The notes under the pieces: generated by a model
What the model saw: the letters and a program-made list of their open reading frames with translations, nothing else
What the model was told of the DNA's origin: nothing
The model's database searches: none
Source: Mucor racemosus
Lineage: Eukaryota; Mucoromycota; Mucoromycetes; Mucorales; Mucoraceae
Assembly: GCA_027405735.1 (NCBI GenBank)
Contig: JAPEHQ010000021.1
Coordinates: 744,001-808,000, forward strand
Length of the DNA stretch: 64,000 nt
Direction of reading: 5' to 3'
Shown: in pieces, positions 21,350-33,826 of the stretch
Layout of the letters: every line of letters starts with the position of its first letter
Numbering within the stretch: position 1 is the stretch's first letter
Translations under genes and position numbers: made by a program

Positions 21350-23637
21350 GATATAAATATTATTGCCTTCGATTTGATTTGGTAATCAAAAAATACATCC
21401 AATAATACAGTAGTAAATAATGATATTTAATCTTAGAATGCGATTAAATGAAAATATCTGTCTCTAATATAGACTGCTACCTATATTAGAAACATTAGTC
21501 TCTTATGTTAGCATGCATATTCAAATAAAAAAAACACCAGCTTGATGGTCTGATATGCCTTATCAAACAGTGAATATATCCTTGGAATATGAAAACAAAA
21601 AGAGAAAAACAACAAACGTAGAAAAGGATTTTCAAGGCTTTACATTATTTAGAGCAATTAAAACCCTGCTAAATTGCACATTTCAGCAAATGTAAAAGCA
21701 GCATTACAGCGCATGAAGAACCATAAACTAATAAAAAAAATAGGCAATATCTGCTATCATAGAAACATATATTTTTCTACCAGAACAACTGTCTATTATA
21801 TCGTATATTCATTAAAAAATTGCAAAAGCGAGCCCGTAGAGCGACACCGTAATTGAGCGTAGCAGGTTTGAACGGCTAAGTCTCTTATACTGTATTATGG
21901 TATATCTAAGTTTTAAATAAAAAGGCATTTTTTTAAACTTTTCTAATATTTAACCATGTACGGTCTGAAAATTCAGGCTTTGTAGCGGACATTTTTCGGG
22001 ACTCATTTTATCCTTACCAACCCTCATGGTTTTATTCAAAAAACAGGAAAATCAAATTTTGATACCAAAATCAACGTTTAAATATACTACATTATGAGAG
22101 AAAATTGTAGCCATAGCTAATACGCATTTTATAAAAGCTTAATATTGAATGTCAAGAAATGAAAATTTGCACTTTTGCCTCAAAAACGGAATTTTGGTTA
22201 AAGGATTTTCATGTAATATTTTGCAATAAAAATGTTTGTTATTTCTTATTGAGCAAATAGAGCACTAAAATTGGTACATGTGTATATTTTTTGTTTTTAT
22301 AATTGATAGTATAATTAACTCTAGATTTGTAAAACCAGAAAAAAAAATTTAAAAAATGTCAAAATTGATGATCTGGACAAAAATAATTTTCTAAATTAAT
22401 ATTCCGGTTATAAGCCTTGTAAGTCTTAAAAATAAGAGATTTTATAATACTTGAAAACTTTTTCAAGAATTTGCAATGCTGCACCCACTTGTATCAAGCT
22501 TATTGCTGTAAATCATTATACGCGTTGTTAATATTGTGTGGTAATTTATTCGATGATAATATAGTCTTACTTTATAATTATTGCGCTAGAGGTGGTTTAC
22601 ATTAAGTTTTAGTCTTACCTCTCCAATATCATAAACATAAACATGGCCATCACTGGAACCTATTGTCGCCTTTTTACCATCTTTGTCCCAAGTCAATTTA
22701 TTCAATGCTTTATCAGAACAAACTTACTTTTGACCTATAAAATTTGATTTATTAGTAAAATCATTTATCAAGCTAATAAGTAATAATTATGGTGTACCTT
22801 TGATAGTTGGTGGTAGTATACAAGACAACATCTTGTTTTTTTCTTCTTAGCTGTTGGCCACCAAATAGAAAGAAATACTTTTTAGAAATTAAACTAAACA
22901 GACTAACATGAGTACTGTATATTCATTTATTCAAATCAAGTCAATACTATACATACTTTTATAATCGTCAGTTTTTCTCCAGGTAGATATCGACCTTAGA
23001 CCAAAAAAGCATTGGTTATAACGTAGGTAATGGAACAAAATGATTAAGTCCTGGATGCTTTTTTTGTTCGAGAAAGATATTATAACGCGCCCTAATATTA
23101 ACAGTTAATAATTTATTTCCAAATAAACAATAGGAAAAACATGTACTTGCACCTACTACTTGATTTCAGTTTATAAAAAAACATCGGCCTTTTTGTTGTA
23201 GCTTAAAACGTAAATAATAGAGCTGAGGAAAGAGTAGGGAAGAAAAAAGATTTTGCGTGTTACGAACAGAAATTTACAAAGGCATAAATACTTTTAGTGT
23301 TATCCAAACAGGTTGTTGTCGTTGTTCCCATTTGGTCCCGGAAAGAAGAACATGGGCAGAACTCTTTCAAACCCCAAATTTCAAATTGATATATCTCGTC
23401 AATAAGGAAATTCTGTTGAATCAGAGTAGCTCACGTCTGCTTTAAACCATTCAAATCATCTTCGTTATTAATTATATTATGATTGATATACTTTAATAAA
23501 TTGACTAAAAAACCTTGATCTCATTTGTCATTGCTCTGCTCATTTTGGCTGCCTGATTCGCACAATTTTTTTTATTCTGCCCATCTGTGCAGATCATTAT
23601 GCCCATAGGAAGCATAGGTCGGCCGTAGTGATAATGA
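21350..23637 (+). repeat. Repeat family B, copy 3 (uninterrupted, about 2.28 kb)
   Basis: The only full-length copy without an insertion, and so the reference for mapping empty sites. Begins 'agatataaatattattgcc' and ends 'aggtcggccgtag'. Contains the small ORF at 21674-21856 and the dynein-like fragment at 22620-22820. No terminal inverted repeats or target duplication were found at its ends. Confidence 0.8.
22620..22820 (-). pseudogene. Captured dynein-like fragment (family B copy 3)
   Basis: Minus strand: PPTIK, intron gtacacc to ctatag-type acceptor, then GQK, TAA, and VCSDKALNKLTWDKDGKK with SSDGHVYVYDIGE. Same in-frame TAA as in copy 1, so the stop predates the spread of the repeat. 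Confidence 0.55.
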
Positions 23638-24235
23638 TGTATCGCATTTTTATCTTTTATTTCATTTAGTTATGTTACATTTGGTCTATGATAAAATGGT
23701 GTAGCCTGAAATCCTGAAGTTGAGTCAATTATGAATTCTTTTCTGAAAATGGAATTCAGCTATTATTTCATTTGTATAAACATTCACTGTCTAAACTTAA
23801 TCAAGCATGAATATTCAAATATTCTATATATTTAATTAACTTGGTAATATTCTACTAAAACTGGCTCTGGTCAATCTAGTGTATCATTATGATGTTGTAA
23901 TCAACTAGTTCCTCATCAAAGATATGAAATTATTTATCCATGCACTTTGTATTGTAGACTCTATAATATCCATGCTTCCAAACATATAAATGCCCTGAAT
24001 TCTGATGTCTTTTGAGATGGATCATTATCTTTTTTACCTACAATATACCTATCAATAAATATATTTAGTTTTAACTTTATTTTTTAGTTATTCATTGTGT
24101 ACATTAAAAAAACATGTTGTTCAAATTTATTACCGAATGCACAATGACTCATGGAAGAAGCAGATATCAGAAATACTTGTAGTACCTATTCGTACCTACT
24201 ATATTCATGTAGAATGACAGTTTATTTGGATCAGT
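23638..24235. other. AT-rich gene-free region
   Basis: No gene. Positions 24130-24225 ('accgaatgcacaatgactc' onward) are shared with 34338-34420, another piece of the mosaic repeat set. Confidence 0.35.
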
Positions 24236-24690
24236 GAAATGCACAACAAGATTTAGAACAAATATTGTTGCAAGAAAAAATGTATAACTTAATAACGGAA
24301 CTTGTTAAATTAAATCACACACAAAAACCGAAGAAAATTTTATTTAATATTAGTAATTTGTCTTATTTATTATATACAAATTCTATATCACATTTATCCG
24401 TTACATCAGTATTGGATCGATTATATCTTTCTGATATTTCATGTCAGATCAATCTATTTAAATTAGTAACACAGCACATTCAAGTTAAGCTTCTTACTTC
24501 ATACAGCTAAATCCAGCAAGTAGGCATGTCTCACATATTCCGTTTCCTGGAACTTACTTTGGAACAATAAGAACAATCAAGAATGTTACCACAGATCAGT
24601 TAGCCGACTTCTTATCAATAAGGATTACAAATCAAAGGGTTTATTATCTTACAAATAACCGGTGGATGCAACAATCTATTCGAAAATAGA
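24236..24690 (+). pseudogene. Unrecognised decayed gene, two overlapping frames
   Basis: A frame from about 24239 (NAQQDLEQILLQEKMYNL then ITELVKLNHTQKPKK) runs to a TAA at 24508-24510. The next frame then stays open for about 58 codons (LNPASRHVSHIPFPGTYFG, TIKNVTTDQLADFLS, YYLTNNRWMQQ) to a TAG near 24690. Both halves look like protein and would join with a one-base frameshift. No family is recognised, and the sequence ends exactly where family A copy 2 starts. It may be a host gene cut by the repeat or part of a mobile element. Confidence 0.3.
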
Positions 24691-25234
24691 AAAGTTAATA
24701 TCAGAATATAATTGCATTGGCTTATTAACGTTGACCAAATTAACTAAAATCGATTGTAAAAAAATAAGCATCTAACTTGAGGTGTTAATTTTTGGTATTC
24801 ACAAGATAGATCCAACTGAAAACTACTCTGAATTTTTTGTTTCAGCAAAAAATATTAATTTTACGTCGAGATAATCAAAACAATAGTTCATATCACAGCT
24901 TACAGCCTATGGTACCTGGGTTTCAAAATCGATTTAAAAAAATGGTTGAAAATGATCGAAAATGATTAAAAAAAACAAAATCGTTTAATAGCTCATGAAC
25001 TGTCAAGTAAGTTGAGCTAGCGTATTAAATGTTTTTTGTACAATTTTGAATTCTACATACATCTAAACAAAATTCAGAAAAATGATTCACATTAAATGTT
25101 GCGTAAAATGTAATTGAAGTTTTGGAGGTTTTTTGAAGATACACATCACTTTTTATTAGCATATTTCAAATATAAGTATTGTAGATGATGTGCAGAAGCA
25201 TTATCTATCGATCTAGTTATTGAAAAACCTTGTA

Positions 25235-25731
25235 CAGTCGTGATTCGATTTAGTGGAATCGTTGGGAGGGAGAAAAGTGTCCACTAAATCGAATTTTCCA
25301 CTAAATCGAATAAATCATTTTCCGTAATGCTGGATCAAAAAATGAGAATAAAAAGGCGTTATTAGTTTATAGTATTAAACAGTATTTTTAATAAAAACTT
25401 TTCATATTCGAGCAACTGAATTGAACAGTGGATAACAAGAAATTTAATAAAAGACTGAGGTAAATTAGGCACGTGATTTAGTTACTCTCCATATTTCTTC
25501 TAATTTCATGGCTACCAGATCAAACTATTGCCGGCTAAATACAGTTTTATCCAATAGTATTTATATTTTACTAATATAGTGGACTGGTAGAAACGAAATT
25601 GTCCACTATCCACTGAATCGATTCAGTGGATTTAGGCAGTAAAATTATTAAAAAAAAAAACGGGAGATTTCAAACTGTCCATTAAATCGAAAATCCGTTA
25701 TTTATGAGTCCACTAAATCGAATCACGACTG
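25235..25731. mobile_element. pogo-like MITE, 497 bp, TA target duplication
   Basis: Flanked by TA on both sides (25233-25234 and 25732-25733). The ends are perfect inverted repeats of 23 bp starting CAGTCGTGATTCGATTTAG, and the match continues imperfectly for a few bases. Family A copy 3 at 35340 reads 'ccttgtagcttcat' with a single TA, and copy 1 also lacks it. Subterminal copies of 'ccactaaatcga' occur in both orientations, and the middle holds the palindrome ccactgaatcgattcagtgg. TA duplication with CAGT-type ends fits pogo/Tigger (Tc1-mariner superfamily). It has no transposase, so it is non-autonomous. Confidence 0.9.
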
Positions 25732-25795
25732 TAGCTGCATTTTTCGTAGCGAAAAGAAAACTTTTGTCAATTTTTTTTCAAATTCAGAATTTAGG

Positions 25796-26089
25796 ATGAG
25801 GGTATATAGGGAGAAAATTGATGCTAGAAATGAAGGTATCTCTTTGTACACATTTTTGAGGATATCTCTACGAAAAATCAATATTTTAAAAAAAACTAAA
25901 TTGGGTCCAAGAGAGCTCAACAAGGTCCATGACATGAGTACAAAAGAACTGCTACTCAATTTAACAAATATTTTGAAATCTACTACAAAAATGCCAAAAA
26001 AAAAAGAAAGAAAAAATAAAAGTGCTCATAATTTTTTTATACTGAAATATGTTATAGAGCACTTTAAAATAAGTAAGTTTTATTATTAG
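25796..26089 (+). CDS. Small conserved ORF of repeat family A (copy 2)
   Basis: 97 codons, MRVYREKIDARNEGISLYTF and so on to ISKFYY. In copy 3 the same frame is open further upstream (from 35223), and here the MITE cuts that upstream part. Not recognised; see copy 1 for the comparison. Confidence 0.25.
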   Translation: MRVYREKIDARNEGISLYTFLRISLRKINILKKTKLGPRELNKVHDMSTKELLLNLTNILKSTTKMPKKKERKNKSAHNFFILKYVIEHFKISKFYY

Positions 26090-26615
26090 AAAGTGTTAGT
26101 ATAGCTTAATTATTTCTAGAGATATGAAGCCTCAAAGTTTTCAATCCTTAAGCAGTGAATTACGCGTAAAAATCTGAAACATTAGTACTGAAAAATTTAT
26201 ACCAACTGCAAAAAATAGGATATTTCTGAATACTCATTTTTGAAATAAAGCTGAACATCTCAGGTACGTTGGCATATAATTTTTTTTTCGCGTTATTTAG
26301 TGGGAAAAAAAACTTTACAGGGATAAACAGCCAGGCCCAGTTTTTTGAGGAAAAGCAATGGACTTTACGTGGTTTTGAGCAGCATTGGTGTTGAGCCGGG
26401 TTTTGCCAGCCAAATTTACTTGTAGTACAAGCTCGGCTCGACAACGTCCTTCGTTTTGAGTTTTGAGTCTTTTATAAGATATAAAAAAATTGTAGCGTAA
26501 TGCGGCCAATTAACGTCTACTTATCACTGGTTAAGGCATATCCTGAAGAGTGTTTAGTATGAGGTCAGTGTAAAAAAGAGGGCACACTTTGATTTTGGAG
26601 ATTGAAAACTTTTAA

Positions 26616-28608
26616 ACCTAGTCTGATCTATTTTTTTGTATATTTGTAGTGCTACTTTTCTGAACATTTCTACATATAACAAAATAAACTATGTTTGTAA
26701 TGACGCTTATAATTTATAGAGCATATCCTGTTGGTCAATATAGATATATATAATACGCCAAATTATTGTTCTATGATAGCTGATGTAAAGATATATTTTT
26801 CTAAATAATTTATTTGTTAAATTGGTTTAGGCACATTAATCCTTTTATGTTAATATATGTTGAAACGCCATTCGAAAGATCATTGTAATCTAAAAAGATT
26901 ATCACAACAAAAGAAATGCATACATATGTATTTCGAAAACTCTATTTGGAATATTAGAAGAATCTAAATTCATGTCATACATAAACAACATCTTTTTCGG
27001 ATTTTCGTTGATTGAAGGTAAAACATTTTGCGCACTTTTTGTGTAGATCTTTCCAAAAATGATACTCATCAGGCGGGCGAATCAAACCAATAGTACTATT
27101 TATATGTATTAAGTGTGTGTTTCTTGTCACATTGTCTTATCTATATTATGATACTAAAGTTTGATTATCGGCGATGTAATCAAATTATGGTTCATAATAC
27201 CTCACTCTTCATTTTCAACGCAGTAATTTGCTCTTGATATCGTGAAGCAATGATGAATCAAGTCAGCCATGAAATCACCTACTATCTACGCATCACTTAT
27301 TGTGATTCACTAGGTATTTTTTATTTTCCAGGCATGTACCTGGATCATTTTAAAAAAAGGAAACCAATTTCATTTTTATGATTTGAAGCATTGTTATGAA
27401 TAAATTGTATAACATGGTCTTTGAACTCAGTGGCAGGAGCAGAGCTTATAGAAAAATAGATGAACAAGAGTCGATGGCTATGATATGTGATGCATGTACT
27501 TTTATATGCGATGACTATAACCGTGTACATGTAGCATTTAATATACAATATTTATATATATATATATATATATATAATATGCCAGTTTTCCACAGTGGAA
27601 TGACACTTATCTCAAATATGGATAAAACAAGTAATTGTTATCAATGCAACCAAGATATACCACTATAAAATTATAGGGGAGAAGCGTTTATCTGCACGTG
27701 TCGCATCTAAAATCGAAGCTTAAAAAAACTCGGAGGATTTAACTCGCACATACACTTCTATAAAAGGGAACAAGAAAGATAAGAATATTATTATCGTTCA
27801 TTCCGAAAATAACGTATTAAAGGGGGAGGTTACAGTGTGTATTCTATAATAGACATTTTATCGGATGACGAGACTTGTAATATATATATAATGATCACAA
27901 ATTTTTGCTATATTCAATGTGTGCTTATGATCTATAAAGCATATGAAATGTCGTCAATCCTTATTGTATCGTATTATAGCTGGCATGACGTACAAGCAAG
28001 AATAAAAGTCATCGGAAATGACCGGGTTACGCTTCAGTTTATTAAAGCTTGGGGATTCAAACATACAGGAACCAACTTGCAGAATGTCGTTTTGAATTGA
28101 AAAAAGAGTATTTATTCAAGTATTTCAACAGTAGTATCAATGGCGTTTGAATATATATATATGTTTTCATATGTATATGATTTTATTGTATACTCTAATA
28201 TCCCTAATTCAGGTCCATTAATAGATAAGTATACGGCCCTCTTCCAGTCACATGCGATAACTGGCATAACTAGAACCAACAAAAAAGGTAATTTGCGATT
28301 GCCTTTTAATTTGACCAGCGATCCAGCTTCAGCCAACTTTATTATTATGATAAAATTACAAATGTACCATAGAAACAGTGTAGCACACATAAGAAAAATG
28401 ATCGCGTTTAAAGCAATTTACTATCTCTTTTCTTTTCTTCTTTTACCAACCATTTTTCTAGTTTTTTTTTTGTTTTGTTAATTGAAAAGAAAAGCATTTA
28501 AACAAATTTGTATAAAACATTCAACATTTACATCCAATTGAAAGAAGAGATCAAGCAGCCTATGGGCATCATTTTCTTTCATATTTATAGTCATTTAATT
28601 CCCCCACC
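26616..28608. other. AT-rich gene-free region and upstream region of the GATA gene
   Basis: Holds a TA microsatellite at about 27554-27574 and no recognised gene. A frame at 27837-28100 ends in a coding-like stretch (ARIKVIGNDRVTLQFIKAWG) but has no partner exon or family, so it may be a relic. The last few hundred bases, with CT-rich and TTTC-rich stretches at 28425-28475, are the likely promoter of the GATA factor. Confidence 0.35.
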
Positions 28609-31117
28609 ATGTCGTTGATTAACAACAGCAAAATTAAGAAACCAACTATTATGGATCAATTATTAACTGATTCTTCATTTCCTCCTCCTCGTCGTCCTCG
28701 TCCCCGTCCTAATGATGATGACATCCAACAAACAGCAACAGCAACAACTATAACAACAACAACAATTGACAAAGAACAACAATCAGAAGATGAAACTAAA
28801 AAAGATCCATTGGCAAGTAGAGTTTGGAGAATGTATACAAAGGCAAAAGATACATTACCAAACGGATCTAGAATGGAAAACCTAACCTGGAGAATGATGG
28901 CAATGACATTAACAAAAAAGAGATTAGCCGAACAGGAAGCAGCAACTGCATTGAAAAAGGAAAAGGAAAAAGAACTAGATGATGCCATGGAAATAGATCA
29001 TCAAAAGAATCCAACAACTCCTCCTGATGCTGACGATACTACAGGTTTATTATCCTCATCTGCTCCGCCTTATGCAATGATTGATTTTTTCAACAATAAT
29101 CAACAGCAACAGCAACAACAACATCAACATCAACAGCAGCAGCATCCTCATCAGGATGATTATCAACCAATGCATGAAAATAAAAATAACGTTTTGATCT
29201 CTGGAAGTACAAGAGCTATTACAGGTAATTATGATGTACCTAGGTTTACTGTAAGTATATATTTATATATATATATATATATATAACCTTTTAAATAGTA
29301 TGTATATTAACAAAAGTTGAAATAGCCTGTCAAAAGAAGAGTAAACTATGATCAAAACAACAGCATTACTATACCATCCTTAGATGAGGAAGTAGAAGAA
29401 AATGGAGATGATGGAAAAGCTGAAAGGCAAGATGACCAAGATACAGTAGATCCTTATTCACTAGACGAAGACGATTTCAATGCTTTTAGTAACAATAGCC
29501 AACCAGTACCGTCAAGATCTTATTTTAATGAAGGAAATTATTCATTCAACAATAAAAATAATAATACACCTTCGTTACTTCAACATCAAAATCATCATTA
29601 TCAACCATCTTCACCCCCAATTGCAGCTAGTTCTTTTTATTTTGATTCAACTGCTCAAAATGTATCTTTACCAATGCATACTCCACCACTTGGACCACTT
29701 CAACAACAACAACAATTAAATACAAATGCTGGAAACCTTAGTTTTGAAGATATTTTAAATGTTTATTACAATCAACCGAATGTACAAACACCAGATGCAT
29801 TTGATACATCATCTACTACTGGTATTATGCATTTACAGTCAGTTCATCTTTCATCATCTATAGCAGGCGATTCAATCTCAGCTTCTCCTCCTCCATCTGT
29901 TTCTTCACCTCATTCAATGTCGAGTTCAGATTATCATAGCCTTGATGATGAAGATAACGAAGATGAAAATAAAAGATTAACAGGAAAATACAAGAAATCT
30001 AAATCAATGAATGGATCTCGTCAACAACAACCACTATCCAACAATAAATCAGGTCATGGTGCAGCCAAAACGCAATGCTCAAATTGTCAGACTACAACAA
30101 CACCACTTTGGCGTCGTGATCCTGAAGGTCATCCACTTTGTAATGCATGCGGTTTATTCCTTAAATTACATGGTGCAGTTAGACCTCTTAGTCTTAAAAC
30201 TGATATTATTAAAAAGCGAAATCGAGGCAATACAGGTGGTTCTAGTAACAACAATACAGCAGCTAATAATAATTCCATGAATAAATCAAACCATAAATCA
30301 ATTAAAATGTATGGTAAAAAACAACAGCAACATCAACAGAAGCAGCAGCAGCAGCAACAACAACAGCTCACTGATAGTAAAAAAGAAGAGAATAGTATCA
30401 ATAAATCATTATTGGATAGAAGAAATACTGTTCATATTGCACCTCATCAGTCCAATAGTAGTAGTAGTAGTAGTAGTAGTAGTAGACCAATGTTACCAGC
30501 AAGACCGATTAGTTTAACAACAAAAAGACAAAGGCGTACATCTGATATGTTGCCTATAACTAATAATCATATGTTGGCATCACCACCTACACCGATTACT
30601 AGTAATTTCCCTATGCAACAACAGCAACAACAACAACAACAACAACAAATCTCGCCTATTAGTACACCGTTGGTATATACATCTTCTCCACCATTGCCAC
30701 CACAATTACCAACAACAGTGCAATTAACTCAAGCAATTGCAACAACACCAACAACAGAAACACCACCTAACTTACCAGCCTCAACAGCAACAAATGCAGC
30801 TGTTTATGCTATTCTAGAATCTATTGGTATACATTTGAATAGTTTGCCTGTTGAACTATTGCCATTGATTGCTTCTGCAGCCAACTATCATGCAGCTAAT
30901 AAACAACGGATACAAGAACAAGAACAGAAAGCAAATGTTACCTCTTTATTAAATAATGCTTTATATCAACAACAACAGCAACAACAACAACAACATCAAC
31001 AAGGTTCGTCATCAAATAGTAATAATCAAGGTTTATCACAGTTTACACAACAATTCCCGCAATTACAACAGCTGCAACAGCACCAACAACAACAACAACA
31101 ACAACATCATCATCAGC

Positions 31118-31149
<32 letters not shown>

Positions 31150-31188
31150 CGTGATTTTGATTCACTAAATAATCAACATTCACCTTGA
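28609..31188 (+). CDS. areA: AreA/NIT2-type GATA zinc-finger transcription factor
   Basis: Two exons, 28609-29250 and 29326-31188, 834 residues. An N-terminal block [31 protein letters not shown] is the conserved GATA-N (DUF1752) motif of fungal nitrogen regulators. The single zinc finger starts at Cys465 (C-X2-C-X17-C-X2-C, CSNC...CNAC) and reads [20 protein letters not shown] with the basic tail KKRNRG, as in AreA/NIT2/Gat1. Such factors bind GATA sites and switch on genes for secondary nitrogen sources. Long Gln tracts from CAA/CAG runs, a Ser run and Asn runs flank the finger. An amino acid transporter follows downstream on the same strand, which is a plausible target class but not proof. 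The zinc finger fits AreA best. Other class IVa GATA factors are possible. Confidence 0.88.
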
Positions 31189-31784
31189 TAATTTGATCCT
31201 TCCTATGTTTTAAATGTGTATGCTTTAAATGTATATGCTATTCTTTTTTTTTTTTCTTTATATGTATATGTCTATTTCTTTCATGTTTTTCCCTTTTTTT
31301 TTTTGTCTGCTTTTTATATATGAATAAAAAACCGAAACTTTCTTTTTATTATGTAATACAAAAATGTTTAAGACTCCTGTCTCGAGTTTCATTTTAATTG
31401 ACAGAAAAAGGCAAAAAATTCCCTTTCAAACAACTGGTTCCTCTCTGACATAAAAAAGGGGTGTGCGATAAACAAGGGGATTTGATTATTGTTTGATAGA
31501 TAAATAGATAACAAATAAACACTATTACCATTATTACGAATTATTTGTAATAAACTAATGTCTGTGTATGTAAATGTCGATATGAGATACAAAAACAAAT
31601 TTCGTTTCTCTTCATTGGAAAGTGACTCATGACGTACAGTAACATGAATGAACCATTCATCGCTGGATCACGCAATTTGAAACCCCTTTTCCGAATATTT
31701 TCTACCATATATAAATATGGGGAAAATCACAATATCCCCTGTATCTTTTTTATCTCATTTTCATTTATCTTTTTTTATCATAAA
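31189..31784. other. Intergenic region between GATA factor and transporter
   Basis: T-rich 3' UTR of the GATA gene with AATAAA at about 31323-31328, then the promoter of the transporter, including a TATA-like site. Confidence 0.45.
31709..31716 (+). promoter_or_regulatory. TATA-like box of the amino acid transporter gene
   Basis: Reads TATATAAA, followed by 69 bases to the ATG at 31785 with a pyrimidine-rich stretch between, a common fungal promoter layout. Confidence 0.45.
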
Positions 31785-33243
31785 ATGGCCCAAAAAGATG
31801 CTTATGGTTCAATTGAATCTGTGCCAATCACACAAGAAGATGCCGATTTATTACAGGCAAGCAAACCTGGTTATGGTACTAGATCTGTGCTAGAAGTATC
31901 TCTCAATATTGTAAATGCCACTGTGGGCTCTGGTATTATTGGCTTACCATTTGCCTTGTTAATGGCTGGTTTTACAACTGGTATTGCAATTTCTGCTTTT
32001 GTCAGCATTTTGACCTTTTTTGCTATATATTCCTTGGTTTTAACAGGCCAAAAAAGTCAAATCTATGATTTTGCATCCCTTGCAAAGCTTGCTATGGGGC
32101 AATTTGGATTCCACATGTTGAATCTAATGTTATTTATTCAAAGCGCTGGCAGTGTCATTAGTTACTTTATTTGTGAGTGACCTATAAAATGGAGATTTAA
32201 ATTTCTACATGTTACATATATTAATATTATAAATGATTTCAGTGGTTGCCGATACAATTCCTGTTCTTTTGGGCCTTTATTTTCCTCAATACCCATTATT
32301 AGCGGATAGACAATTAGTTACAATCCTAGTTTCTGTGTTTATTGTAAGTAAATATTGATAGAAGCATGTAGAATAATTGTTTAACCATTTATAAAAATAG
32401 ATTTTCCCTCTTAATTTATTTAGGTCAATCGGAGCTCTCGCTAGATGGTCCGCCTTTTCAGTTTTGCTATTACCTGTAATGATTTTCACTGTATTGATTA
32501 GAGCACCTATCTATGCAAAAGATCATGAAGCCCCCGTTTTATCAGTTGGAAGGGATCCAGTTGGTGCAATGGGCATCATGTCATTTGCATTTGTTTGTTC
32601 TCAAGTTGTATTCTCAAATTATCTATCTCAAAAGAACCAATCATTATCTTCATGGAAATATTCCTCAATTCTTTCCTCTTTTATGAGTTGGATCATTTCA
32701 ATCTCATTTGCAGCCATTGGTTACCTAAGTTTCGGTCAAGATGTTACATCAAATATTTTCAGTAGTTTCCCTGCTGATGATAATGTGATTAATGTTGGTA
32801 GATTTGCTCTAGGCCTTTCTATGGTATTGACAGTGCCAATGGCGTTTTATCCTGCAAGAGATGCTGTTCAAAAAACAATTGGTTTTGAAACTGAAGATCG
32901 TCAACCCAGTGCATTGCAACATTATAGTGTCACCGTGGTTTTATTTACTGTTTTCTTAATCGCAGGTGTCAACATCCATTCACTTGGTAAAGTTTATTCT
33001 GTTGTTGGTGGCATTGCTTCTTCTTTCTTGGCCTATATTATTCCTGCATTTGCTTATATTGCTGTATTCCATCCCAACTGGATCAGAAGAAATAGTAACG
33101 AATCTGTGCCTCTTGTATCTGCTGCTACTCCTGATTTGAAAGTGTTTGCGAAATCAACTTGGTGGTTGGATATTGCTTCCATTGTGTTATTAGTATTTGG
33201 TCTATTTGTTATGACTTATACTGCAATGCATGCTTTCAACTAA
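31785..33243 (+). CDS. SLC38/AVT-type vacuolar or plasma-membrane amino acid transporter
   Basis: Three exons, 31785-32172, 32243-32343 and 32401-33243, 443 residues. After a hydrophilic start (about 35 residues) comes the family signature SVLEVSLNIVNATVGSGIIGLP, the unwound first helix of the AAAP/SLC38 fold. About ten or eleven membrane helices follow. The block SIGALARWSAFSVLLLPVMI and the late segment GLSMVLTVPMAFYPARDAVQ are typical of the SLC38A/Avt5-7 group. Such carriers move neutral or basic amino acids with protons or sodium. The short cytosolic N-terminus and a C-terminus ending right after the last helix match the family. It lies on the same strand as the GATA factor. Substrate and membrane are not decided by the sequence. 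Confidence 0.88.
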
Positions 33244-33579
33244 AATATTTACCCTCTTTACACATATATCTCAATTATATATCTCGCATTTTTGTATACC
33301 CCCTCTCTATTTAATAAAACATTTAATCACAAACATTAAAAAATCGCCATAATCTCGAAATGTTGCAGAATTTTATTGTGTTCAAGCTTTAACTTGATTT
33401 AGATGAAAGCATTGAATCTAGATTTGTTTTCAAACAAATGTAACAATAAAGATTTTTTAATGGTTACGCACGATTTACAAAAGGATTTGTTTATTATTAC
33501 ATTTATGAAAAAAGGTACATAATATGATAAATCTTTGGTTGGTTCTTCGCTTCTAAATAAATAAATTGATTCTTGACCA

Positions 33580-33826
33580 AGTAAACCAAACCTTCATCAA
33601 GAAGGGGTTTCCGAACGAACAGGTATAGAACATATTTTATACTTACATTATGTTTGTGTTGTCAACCTTCGTTTGAAAAAAGTACAAAGAAAGGGAAAGA
33701 ACGATTTGGAAAATGCGTTAAATGATTACGCAAAACTGCGCATAATGTACAATGAATCACGTGGTGATAGTTCATGGCATGGTAATTTCAAAGTTACTGT
33801 AATTGTTGTTAAAGGCCTTCAAATAT
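33580..33826 (+). pseudogene. Unrecognised ORF remnant without start codon
   Basis: An open frame of about 82 codons without an initial ATG: HQEGVSERTGIEHILYLHYV, then QRKGKNDLENALNDYAK, YNESRGDSSWHGNFK and a TAA. Composition is protein-like and unlike the surrounding repeat DNA. It could be an isolated exon of a lost gene. No family recognised. Confidence 0.25.

Larger units (their letters stand above)
24690..26615 (+). repeat. Repeat family A, copy 2 (with MITE and small insertion)
   Basis: Nearly identical to copy 3 (34785-36110) over about 1.3 kb, so one is a recent duplicate of the other. It differs by the 497-bp MITE at 25235-25731 and a short insertion at about 26375-26460. Contains the ORF 25796-26089. 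No terminal repeats found. Confidence 0.8.

Noticed and set aside
28140..28481. 113-codon frame upstream of the GATA gene and its antisense
   Set aside because: AT-rich, ends in a poly-Phe/Leu stretch from T-runs, and lies in the promoter area. No family.
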